Part shown: positions 55,561 to 64,000 of the stretch, in pieces
Position numbering within the stretch: the stretch's first letter is position 1
How the letters are laid out: each line of letters begins with the position of its first letter
DNA from: Prorocentrum cordatum
Lineage: Eukaryota; Sar; Dinophyceae; Prorocentrales; Prorocentraceae
Direction of reading: 5' to 3'
Assembly: GCA_963575745.1 (NCBI GenBank)
Contig: CAUYUJ010020705.1
Span: 72,501 to 136,500 of the forward strand
DNA length: 64,000 bases
Made by a program: the position numbers and the translations under genes
The notes under the pieces: model-generated
What the model saw: only the letters and a program-made list of their open reading frames with translations
Told to the model about the DNA's origin: nothing
The model's database searches: none

Positions 55561-56795
55561 TTACCCCCGCCCGAACGCCACCGCTCGCAGGGGCCGCCGG
55601 CCACCCAGGCCGACAGCGCGCCCCTGATCGAGGCGCGGCCGCCTCACTCGCCAGCAGCAACTACGTCGGCGTTCGCCTTTGGGCCGCGGGACGCCGGCCC
55701 CCCGGCGACCGCGGCTGGGCTGGCCCCAGTCGTCCGCCCACAGGCTCCGAACATCGGGGCCCTGTTCCGCTACGACCAGCACATCAGCGACTTGGGTTTG
55801 CCCCCAGGTCTGACCGCAGCTCCAGCGCGCTATGCCGCGGGAGCCCCGGAGGAGGGCAGAGGCAGCGACCCGTTCGGCCTCACACATCCCGGAGCGCCCA
55901 TGGACGCAAACACCGCGCGGATGCTCCACGCCTTGGAGGGGGTTGCCAGCGCCCGCCAAGGCGACAAGGCAGCCCAGCGAGAGACGGTGGCTGCGTTGGG
56001 GAGAGCGGAGGAGTTGGACGTCTACTTGGCGCGCGGGTGTGGCCAGCTGACGGTGGAGGTCTGCGACGAGGTCCTTGGGCGCGAGCTGTTCTATGCTCTG
56101 CGCCGGACCTGCGAGCAGAACAAGGCCTTGATGCTCGCGGTCGAGGCGCCCACGACAGTGTCCAACCGGATCGCGATGGCCTGCGCCTCGCTCAGCTTCG
56201 GCGGCAGCAGCCTGGACAACCTAGCTCCGTGGTCGGCCTCCGTGGCGGACTTCCCGACGTGCAAGACGGTTGCGTTCGACAAGTACAGTGCGCCGCACGA
56301 CACCAAGCTGGAACCCAGGCCCAGGGCCCCCGTGGTCTTTGACCAGTGGAAGCGGCAGGCCCAGAACATGACCAAGTTCTTCGGGCTCGTCTTCGGACGA
56401 GAGCATATCAAAGAGCGCCTGGACTGCCTGGAGACCCTCGCGCGGGAGTGCGAGAAGGACGACCATGCTTTCCCGCCCAAGTTCGTCTACGAGCTATGGG
56501 AGGAGCTGTGGTCGACCTGGTGCGAGCGCCTCCGAGAGAAGAAGCGGGGCCTCCTACGCGTGCTGCAGACGGACAACCCCCGGAAAGAAGACCTCAAGAT
56601 GGTGGCTTTCGCCCCCAGGGCGGACGGGCGTCCGGCGTTCGTCTTCCCCAATGTTTTCGACCTCGAATCCCCCGCGGGCTACTACCAGGAGGTCGTGCGT
56701 CCTCGGCAGTAGCGCTACCTGCAGACCGTCCTCAACGACTCGATGCATAGGGCGCGCGGCGCCCCGGGCAAAGCCGGAGAGGTCAGAGGCGAGAT

Positions 56796-56854
<59 letters not shown>
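55561..56854 (+). CDS. Retroelement segment D: helical gag-like region with internal TAG
   Basis: Frame 1. From about 55790 it is a helical, soluble domain: MDANTARMLHALEGVASA, ELFYALRRTCEQNKALML, then FDQWKRQAQNMTKFFGLVF and KFVYELWEELWSTWCERL. This composition and its place before a zinc knuckle suggest a capsid-like role. A TAG at 56710-56712 is followed by clearly continuing sequence (RYLQTVLNDSMHRA), then a GA dinucleotide repeat at 56800-56854 where the frame changes. Confidence 0.65.
56800..56854. repeat. (GA)n microsatellite inside the retroelement
   Basis: GAGAGA array of about 55 bases within coding sequence, translated as Glu-Arg repeats. Its length sets the frame of everything after it, so it is the likely cause of the 1-to-2 frame change. 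Confidence 0.95.
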
Positions 56855-56857
<3 letters not shown>

Positions 56858-57800
56858 GAACCAGCTGCGGAGCCGCAAGAGCAACGAGCAGGAGCAGCGT
56901 CCAAGAGGAAGCCCAAGGCCAAGGCCCAGCCGAAGACCAACTCCGCGCGTGCTGCCTACCCTGCGGGCAAGCGGCTGAACGCACAGGAGATCAAGCTCTC
57001 CGTCCAGCACGCGCCCTGCGATAAGCAGGGCAAGCCGCTCTGCTGGGACAACTCGACCTGGATAGGCTGCAAGAAGGGCGCTCAGGGGTGCTCGCATTCA
57101 CACGAGCTCATCAAGGGCCTGAAGGACGTGCACTGGACCGTGCAATGTCAGCTGCTCAGGCGAGGCGGGCTCCGCAACGCCGCCAAGATCGACCCAGCTT
57201 CGGTCAATGGTCGGATCGCGCAGCTGCGGGCCCAGGCTAAGACCGAAGCGGACGGCAAACGGGCTGCAGGTGCGGGGGCGGCGGAGAGCCAGCCGACCAA
57301 GACAGGCTGGGCGCCGCCCGACGAGCACGCCGAGGTTCAGTGCACCGAGCTTGAGTCCGAGCTCCGCGAGGCCGCCCAGGGACCCGACGCTACCTGGTTG
57401 GAGGACCCACGCCCCGACAGTCCCGCCCTGGTTGGGACGAGCGTCTGCACAGACGAGGGGGCCTTGGCCCAGCGGAAGCTGCTCGAGACTGTCCAGGAGA
57501 GCGGGGTGCTCGACTCCGTGAGCCACGCCAGTGACTACATGCGGTCGCATGTCTTGGCCCGCCTTGCATGTGCCCGCGGGCGCGGGGAAGAGCTCTCAGT
57601 CGAACAAGTACTCCTTGAGGCAACGCGCCACGGCGGGCCCACCCTGGCTGCCGAGGCTAGCGAGCTCCTGGACCGCATCGGGGCGAAAGCCGGCAACCTG
57701 GGGGCTGACCCAGACGTCATCATAATACCAGCGCGGTGGAATGCTGAGGAGTCGGTGGGACGGGGCTCCGTCACGGTGCAGGGCCAGACTTGGCACTACC
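56855..57800 (+). CDS. Retroelement segment E: CCCH zinc knuckle region
   Basis: Frame 2. A basic linker (SKRKPKAKAQPKTNSARAAY) precedes a CCCH-like knuckle at 57017-57104: HAPCDKQGKPLCWDNSTWIG then CKKGAQGCSHSHE. This is a nucleic-acid-binding finger in the position of a nucleocapsid. The rest is helical with acidic patches (SVEQVLLEATRHGGPTLAAE). It ends near WHYLGP where the frame moves by one. Confidence 0.65.
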
Positions 57801-60800
57801 TTGGACCAGCTGCCCCTCGACGAGTGCGTCGCGAAGCGTCTGCACGTGCCCGCCGGAGTTTCGGAGGAGCGTCAATGTCTCCAACTCGACCTGGCGGCAG
57901 CCAAGCTCTGGGTGCAGCTCGAAGCACCACCTGACGCCCAGCAAGTCAAGGACCTGGCCCCTGAGATCCGCAGAGACCTCCTAGAGAAGGCGACCGACGC
58001 TGCTGCGGGCCTCGCCGATGCCCCACTTGGGATATCTTCCAGGGAGGCCGAGGTCTGGATGCACATCCATGACGCGGTGCATCGCGACCACGACAAGGAT
58101 TTCAGGTGCGTCGCCCTCTTCCCGTGCGAGGCGTTGGACGAAGTGGTGCTCAGAGTATGGCGGGCGGATCACTGGGGTCATTTGGATATTGACACAGTCC
58201 TCCCAGCGGGAGAACCCAAGCAGGAGTGCCACGTGATCATCCATCGCGGGCATATGCGTGTTCTTCATCCCCCGTCCGGCGCTGAGGGTCGGCGAGTGGC
58301 AGACGAGCTGATTCGCACCTGGGCCACGAGCGGGAAGGACCTCAAGGAGCCCCCCACCATGGGCTGGGAAACATACCTTGCCTCCGAGGAGGACGGCAGC
58401 CCAGTGGTGTCCAGCAAACCCCCACCGCGCCAGCACTGCAGGGCACTCGCCGCGCAGCAACAGCAGCGTGGAAGAGCCGCCGGCGGTGCACCCGCCGTGG
58501 TCGAGCTCTCCACCGAGGTGGCCTGCCCGGACTTCAGGGACCTGGAGCCTTTGCGCTCTCGACCCACTTTCGCGCGGGGGCTCAGGACGAGGGAGATCTT
58601 CGCCGGAACAGGGCGCTGGACACAAGCCATGAAGAACGCGGGCATCGCCACCAGCGAGTCCGTCGAGTACTTTGGGCAGCCTCTTTTTGGCAAAGACCCC
58701 AGGCCGCAGTTCGACATCCGCGACCCGCTGGTGCGCGAGCGCCTGTACCAAGAGTTCAGTGCGCCTCCGGGCCCCGACGAGGCCAACGCGCTGCAGTTCG
58801 CCCCCCCCTGCGTGAGCCACTGCCCCTGGCAATTGGCAGCAGGAGGGGCGAGAACCTTCGAGTGTCCGGGTGGGACTGGAGAGCGCCAAGTCGAGATCGA
58901 CGGCAACGTGTTCGGGGAGTTCGCGTGCATAGGGGCGAAGCGGGGCTACGAGGCAGGACGAGAAGTCCTCATCGAGTCCTCAGCGCGGGACGGCCGGTTC
59001 CCCAAGCTTTGGGATCGCCCCTGCATGAGAGCTCTGGTGCACGCGACTGGGGCCCGAGTCATCGCCATAGACATGTGTGAGTGGGGGCTCGCACCTCCGG
59101 ACGAGCCCCAGTATCGGTATCAGAAGCGAACCTGGTGGCTGGCATCGCTCGGGCTTTATCCCTACGCTCTGATCCTGGCCAGGAGCTGCACGGGCAAGCA
59201 CACGCACCGCACGTTGGAGGGCGGTCTACCATACGACTTGACGGACGTCCAGGTGGAAGCCTACGACCTCGACACGCGCATGCGGCTCAGCAAGGCCGAG
59301 GCAAGCGAACTGATCAACCTCAGCACCAAGTTGGGCGAGGCCAGCGGGCGCCATGGCCTTGACGAAGACGGCGCCACCGTCAAGCTGCCCCCGGACGACA
59401 AGCTGCTCCGCGTGAACCAGCTCATCGCGCGGGCCGCCCCGGACAATTTCCACTGGGCGAGGGTTGACTTCCGCACCAAGCGGCACTACTCCGTTCTGCC
59501 TGAGAACCAGTGGGCCCTCTACTTCGGAAAGACCCCCGAGGGCGAGCTCCGCTTCACCATCAGCACGCAAGCCCCGCCCAACCTGGAGGGTGGAGGGCGC
59601 GTCCCCAGCGGCACCCCCCAGCTCAGCGCTGCAGTTAGGGGGGAGCTGGGAAGCGCCGGCTTCGGGCTGGGGCTGCGGGGCACGCGGAGGACCCAGCACG
59701 CGGGGCAGCATGCGCCGCGGCTGTGCGCTGCCTGGGCAGCCGCGCTGAAAGCAGCGGCTGCCGGCACCGCTCCCGAGAAGCTGGAACAGCAGATTGCGGC
59801 GATGGACGCCGAGGCGCGGGCTTTGGAGGAGAAGTTGGAGAGCAAGGTGGCGCGGGCCGGGCGCTCTGACGCCCTGGAACAAGACCCCCCTCCTTCATCT
59901 CGGCCTTCGGCCTGCGCGGCAGAGGGCGCCGCGACCGAGGACGGGACCATTAGCAAGCACGGCGAGAGGTGCGGCAGCCTGAGGAGGAGCACCATCACCA
60001 GCCGAACAGAGGAGGATCGGAGCGGATGCAGTTGCAACCACGACGACAGCTGGCCGGAGGCCCCTCGCAGCTGCTGCAGCGTCTCGGGCTGCCTACCCCA
60101 CCCGAAATGGAGAAGCTCACTGGAGGTCAAGATTGACGAGGGCTCAAAGGGCCCCCGTGGGGGCGGTCGTTCAAAGGACGGTTACCCGGAGAGAGACGTG
60201 GCGGAGGAGGACGGCGGGAGCTCAAAGGGCGAACGCCAAGGTGAGGACGAGTTGGAGGTGGAGACCGACGGCGAGCCGATCATGATCGAGTATGGTGGCG
60301 ACGAGAAACGGGGCGGCAAGCGGGGCGGCAAGCGAGGAGGCTGGAAGCGCAATACTGCGCGCAAGCGTGAGGCGCGTGAAGCTGCCGCTCGTGGAGGAGG
60401 CGGACCTGGCGGAGATGGCGATGATGACGGCGACGGGGATGAGAGCCCCGACGAGGATGAGGAGGAGGAGAACCGCCGCCAGAAGAAGGCGAGGGAAGCT
60501 GAGGACGAGGCATCCCGGGCCAGCCCAGTGCGAGTCCTCGTCCCGCAGCAGGGCGGCCAGTGGGTGCTGCTCAAGGGGGGCCCGTTCGAGGCAGGAGAGG
60601 TCAAGGCAAAGCTGAGGGTCTCGGATGCGCTGTCCGGGTGTTTCTTCGACGAAGACCAGTTATACCTCTTCGAGCACACGGAGGACGAGGACACAGCAGG
60701 CGCACATGGGCCGCCTCTCGATGACGAGGAGTCGGTGCGCCCTGGAGAGAAGTTGCTGCTGTGGGCCACGCTGAAGCCGCCGAAAGAGTGGACCAGCTGG

Positions 60801-60890
60801 AGCCCTCGGTGGGATCGAGATCAGCAACCGGCACCCGGCGCCACCGCCCAGGCAGGTCAGCGGAGGGTCACGGCCAGGATCGCTGACCGG
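57801..60890 (+). CDS. Retroelement segment F: unknown domain plus C5-methyltransferase-like domain
   Basis: Frame 0. First an alpha/beta domain of unknown type, with EVWMHIHDAVHRDHDKDF and CHVIIHRGHMRVLHPP; a cysteine-protease role is only a guess. Then a methyltransferase-like domain: EIFAGTGRWTQAM (58593, motif I-like), FAPPCVSHCPW (PPC at 58803-58811, motif IV with the nucleophile Cys), LIESSARDG (58968, where ENV/ENP is usual), and a QYRYQKRTWW segment. After 59600 it becomes low-complexity and highly charged (EEEENRRQKKAREAEDEA), with a folded patch (RVLVPQQGGQWVLLKGG). The frame at 59900-60120 is doubtful. Confidence 0.68.
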
Positions 60891-61263
60891 GCTTCGGCCG
60901 CGGCAGCAGCGCATGCCAGCACCGACGTTCCGCGAAGTGGCTGCAGCAGCAGGAGGCGCGCGGGCAAGCTCAGTCCCCCCGTCCAGCGGGGGCACCTCGA
61001 GGAGTTCAGGTGCCCTGAGACGGGTGGAGGAGCAGCTCGCCGAGGCCCAGGGGCACCACGCTCGCGTAGCGGGTGTGGGCAGCGACCAGGAGCGGAGCGC
61101 CGCACGCGCAGTCGGGCAGCTGGAGAACAGGCGCAACGAGGTCCAGGCCCGCCGCGCCGCCCGGCTCGAGCGCGAGGCGCGCAGGAAGGAGCGCGAGGAC
61201 CAGAGGGCCGCTAGTGCCCCCCCGAGGCCTCAGTGCCCGCAGGAGCCCCCAGAGGCCCCCCCC
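60891..61263 (+). CDS. Retroelement segment G: coiled-coil linker
   Basis: Frame 1. TFREVAAAAGGARASSV, then a heptad-like charged helix: RRVEEQLAEAQGHHARVAG and LENRRNEVQARRAARLEREA. It ends at an 8-C run. A linker before the RT. Confidence 0.5.
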
Positions 61264-62132
61264 ACCGGAGGCTGAGGGAGACCCAGGGGCCACCTCTGAC
61301 GAGGCAGGGCGCAGGGCCGCCGAGGCGCACCCGGGCGTAGCCTGTCGCGGGGGAGTCCATAAGTGCAATGCCGCTCGGCGCTTCGTCAAGACCTTCAACG
61401 ACGTACGGAGGGGCGGTAAGAGTTACGACCTCCAGCATGCGGACATCTTGTACCTGAACGGGATCGGGCAGATCAGCGACGTGCTGATGCAAGAGTACCC
61501 CGGGGCAGACCCGACGGACCCGACCCTGGCGCCGGAGCCTCGCCAGCTCGGCGAGATCCTGGCGCGCCACGTGGAGGAGCACGAGACACTGAAGGTCAAG
61601 ATGAAGAGCCTCGGCATCCCGCGGGGCGAGCACGCCGGGGGAGGGGTCCTGGACCCCATCTACGTCGAGACCGAGAAGACCTACATCGAGGAATACGAGG
61701 GCCAGGGCATCCCCAGCGCCCGCAGCCGCAGTCGCAGGAGAGGTGTGGGGACAAACCCCCACGAGCGAGCGAGGTCCTCCGGAGAGGTGCACGGTGGCTC
61801 AGAGTCGTCCGCCTCCGAGACGATGGCTCCCACCGCCAGAGGTAGACTGCGAGCGAGGTCGCCGCCGGACGAGAGCCGCGGGCGCAGCACCGCCCCTGAC
61901 CCAAGGGACCAAGGGCGCAGATGCGGAGGCCCCGAGATGCCGCCGGCGGATGTCCGCCAGAGCGTGCACCACGAGAGCAGAGCGGAGGCACGCCAGAGCG
62001 AGCGCCAAGCGGCGCCGCCGGCTGCCTCCCGCCCTGGAGCCCCTGAGGCCAAGGAGTACTTGGCCTGGTGCCTGGAGCATGCCGAGTTCGCCCCAGAGCT
62101 GGTTAAGGAGGTGACGAGCCTGGGGAATTCGC
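61264..62132 (+). CDS. Retroelement segment H: linker domain before the RT
   Basis: Frame 2. It contains GVHKCNAARRFVKTFNDV, SYDLQHADILYLNGIGQISD and HVEEHETLKVKMKSLGIP, a small helical domain of unknown family. An SR/RS-rich region and EAKEYLAWCLEHAEFAPELV follow. The frame changes near 62120. Confidence 0.55.
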
Positions 62133-64000
62133 CTGCTCCTCGCCGCGGGAAGCGTGGAGGCCGCCGCGGCGCGGCTCCGCGAGGAGCGGGAGCGCGTCCT
62201 CGGGAATCCGCTCGGAGGGGTGCTCGACCCCGAGTTCGGCGCGGCCCTGGAGGAGGACCACCGGCAGTGCCTCCACGAGATGGCGAGCAAGGGTGTCCCT
62301 GTACGGAGGCAGCAGCCCAGGCGGCGCACCGTGGCCAAGCCCCACGCCTCAGCAAGGGACCACGCCCTGGAGATGTACGCTAAATCCTGGAAGGACACCT
62401 CCAACGGCGCCGTGCTCTGGGCCACCCCGGAGGCCGAGGACGCCCTGTCCGCCTCGGAGCTCATCGAGAGCCCGTCAGGGCGGGTGCCTAAGACGCTGCC
62501 CGACCGCACGGTGAGCAGCGAAGGGCGCCCCATACACGATATGAGGGTCGCCAACGGGGACTCGCCCAAGGAGCTGCACCCGCCGGCGCTTCAGCCCAAG
62601 CACGAGGCTCTCGTGCGCCTATCTCTTTGGTGGTCCGCGCGCCGCCCAGGTGTGCCGCAGGTGGTAGCCAAGTGGGACGTCTCGAGGGCCTTCAAGTGGC
62701 ACTGGGTGCGCGACGAGGACGCGGCCGAGTTCGGCACCTCCCTCCCGGGCCAGGCGGTAGGCCTGGCCACGCGCGTGATCATGATCCACTGCGTGATGGT
62801 CTTCGGGTGGTCGGGGTCCCCTGGCGAGTACATGGCGTTCGCCTGGAGCGCCAAGTGGGACCACGAGCGGCGCCGCCCGCCGAAACCCCAGGTCAACGAC
62901 ACGGTGCGCTGGTCGCCCAAGTGGCTGATGGACGACGGCGTCTTGGTCGAGCCGCTGGTCGGCCTCAGGCCCTGGCTCAGCGCAGCCGACTGCGACGCGA
63001 GCACGAGGCGTGTCTGGGGCGACGACGCGACCAACGTTGACAAGATGGCGGAAGAGGGCACTTTCCAGGCAGAACAGCTGGTCTGGGGCCTCTATCTGGA
63101 CGTAGACAAGCAGCGCTCGAGGCTTCCAGAGCCCAAGTGCGTGAAGGCCGCCCACCTCCTGGCGATCGACGAGCTTCGCTATGGGTGTCGTCGGGTCCCC
63201 ATCAAGGCCGTCCAGGAGCTGAGGGGCTCCGCGCAGTTCTGGGTGGCCACGCAGCCGGCTATCAAGCCCGAGCTGCCGGTCATCGACCGCCTCCTCGGCG
63301 GCGGACTCGGGGCGGCATGGGCAGAGCCCCGGGGGGGCGCCGAGGAGATCGCCCTTGCCTGGGACGAGTGGGACCAGACCCTCGAGCTGCTGCGGGTGCT
63401 CTTTGACGCACCCGAGGCTTGGGCGTCCACTTTCGAAGCGAGCTTCATTTCCTGTCTAGGGCCGCGCGAGCGCCTGGCACTCCCAGGAGCCGCCGCCCGG
63501 ACGAGGTGGACTGGAGGCGACGCCACCACGACGACCATCGGCAGCATAGACTGGGGGCGTGCGGTGGCCGGCAGCAAGGCAGCGCCACCCCACTACATGG
63601 CCGTGGACGCCGCCCCGCTCCTCCGCCAGCTGGAGGACGTGCTGAGCTACCCGGGGGCCGAGAAGGACTGGGCTATAGCCATCGTCGAGCTGCTCGCGTT
63701 CGTGGCCCTGGCCGCCGCAAGGGGTGGCGAGTGGCAGGGCGAGCTGGTCTTCTACGTTACCGACAACATGAACGTACGGCCGTGGATTTCCAAGAGGCGG
63801 CCCAAGCACCCGCTCGCGAGGCACCTCGTCCGCCTCATTCAGCGCCTAGAGGCTTCCTACGGGTTCAGCACGACCGCACTGTACATCCGCACCTACCATA
63901 ATGACATCGCGGACTGGCTGTCGCGGGAGGAAGCCAAGAAGGTCCACTCCGAGCTCCTACGCAAGGGGTGGACCCGCATCGAGCCGCCCGAGGAGTGGGG
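62133..64000 (+). CDS. Retroelement segment I: reverse transcriptase and RNase H (partial)
   Basis: Frame 0, open for more than 620 codons to the window edge. RT motif A is KWDVSRAFKWHWV (Asp at 62676), motif B FGWSGSPGEYM (62802), motif C LMDDGVLVEP (Asp-Asp at 62931-62936), followed by WGLYLDVDKQRSRLPEPK and a thumb-like LRGSAQFWVA. RNase H: IGSIDWGRA, VELLAFVALA, YVTDNMNVRPWI, and YIRTYHNDIADWLSR give the Asp-Glu-Asp-Asp set. All catalytic residues are present, so this part looks intact. Typical of dinoflagellate retroelements; the RNase H end resembles DIRS/YR-type elements, but no recombinase is in view. Confidence 0.85.
   Translation, partial: MLLAAGSVEAAAARLREERERVLGNPLGGVLDPEFGAALEEDHRQCLHEMASKGVPVRRQQPRRRTVAKPHASARDHALEMYAKSWKDTSNGAVLWATPEAEDALSASELIESPSGRVPKTLPDRTVSSEGRPIHDMRVANGDSPKELHPPALQPKHEALVRLSLWWSARRPGVPQVVAKWDVSRAFKWHWVRDEDAAEFGTSLPGQAVGLATRVIMIHCVMVFGWSGSPGEYMAFAWSAKWDHERRRPPKPQVNDTVRWSPKWLMDDGVLVEPLVGLRPWLSAADCDASTRRVWGDDATNVDKMAEEGTFQAEQLVWGLYLDVDKQRSRLPEPKCVKAAHLLAIDELRYGCRRVPIKAVQELRGSAQFWVATQPAIKPELPVIDRLLGGGLGAAWAEPRGGAEEIALAWDEWDQTLELLRVLFDAPEAWASTFEASFISCLGPRERLALPGAAARTRWTGGDATTTTIGSIDWGRAVAGSKAAPPHYMAVDAAPLLRQLEDVLSYPGAEKDWAIAIVELLAFVALAAARGGEWQGELVFYVTDNMNVRPWISKRRPKHPLARHLVRLIQRLEASYGFSTTALYIRTYHNDIADWLSREEAKKVHSELLRKGWTRIEPPEEW

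Larger units (their letters stand above)
53357..64000 (+). mobile_element. Large retroelement with methyltransferase-like, RT and RNase H domains (open at window end)
   Basis: More than 10 kb of plus-strand coding sequence in nine frame segments. The order is hydrophobic N-terminal region, Cys/His cluster, helical gag-like region, CCCH knuckle, unknown domain, methyltransferase-like domain, charged linkers, RT, RNase H. Dinoflagellate retrotransposons that have captured C5-methyltransferases are known; this arrangement fits that theme. Eight frame changes and one TAG break it. Four changes fall at simple runs (13 C at 53820, 5 G at 54567, GA repeat at 56800, 8 C at 61256), so recent indels or assembly errors are both possible. 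Terminal repeats and any integrase or recombinase lie outside what can be seen. Confidence 0.8.

Overview
This is eukaryotic nuclear DNA, most probably from a dinoflagellate with a GC-rich, repeat-swollen genome (a Prorocentrum-like genome would fit; the species cannot be read from the window). Three things point there: a decayed Ty1/copia-type pol of the kind abundant in dinoflagellates, two further reverse transcriptase/RNase H families typical of the group, and short intron-like segments with GC-AG as well as GT-AG borders. There are no bacterial-style operons, tRNAs, rRNAs or CRISPR arrays. Most long open frames here are artefacts of stop-free microsatellites or of GC-rich DNA.

Layout. 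1-3.8 kb: CTC, ATC and ATT-type microsatellites, a short dispersed element with conserved ends, and 95/73-bp and AGGCTG tandem repeats. 3.9-4.95 kb: minus-strand fossil of a copia-like pol (end of RT plus RNase H), in one frame with internal stops. 5-12.9 kb: GC-rich complex DNA with a few exon-like patches on the minus strand. 12.9-33 kb: microsatellites (ACG, TCC, ATAC, AAC), several dispersed repeat families, a mariner-type MITE, a 106-nt hairpin and tandem satellites. 33-50 kb: more of the same, plus a ~560-bp palindrome, a ~245-bp satellite of paired hairpins and a 2.1-kb array of a 12-bp unit. 50-53 kb: GC-rich DNA with a second minus-strand RNase H fossil. 53.4-64 kb (running off the window): a large plus-strand retroelement.

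The retroelement is the clearest protein-coding content. Its frames encode, in order, an N-terminal region with hydrophobic segments and a Cys/His cluster, a helical gag-like region, a CCCH-type zinc knuckle, an unknown domain, a domain resembling a C5-cytosine methyltransferase (motif I-like and PPC motif), charged linkers, a reverse transcriptase and an RNase H. The coding sequence changes frame eight times and has one in-frame TAG, so this copy is disabled or carries assembly indels.

The most unexpected signal is a set of seven exon-like blocks, all on the minus strand, at 16.5, 23.8, 33.2, 34.6, 36.7, 45.8 and 49.3 kb. Five are exactly 25 codons long without gaps and share an APxDG...EDAAK pattern. 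Every one of the seven is followed by a 39-45-nt pyrimidine-rich stretch bounded by GC or GT and AG. They are either repeated exons of one giant minus-strand gene with microsatellite-filled introns, or members of a one-directional gene family. The consistent orientation of CTC and AAC microsatellites across the window fits one long transcription unit. All coordinates of diffuse repeats are approximate, because no alignment could be run.
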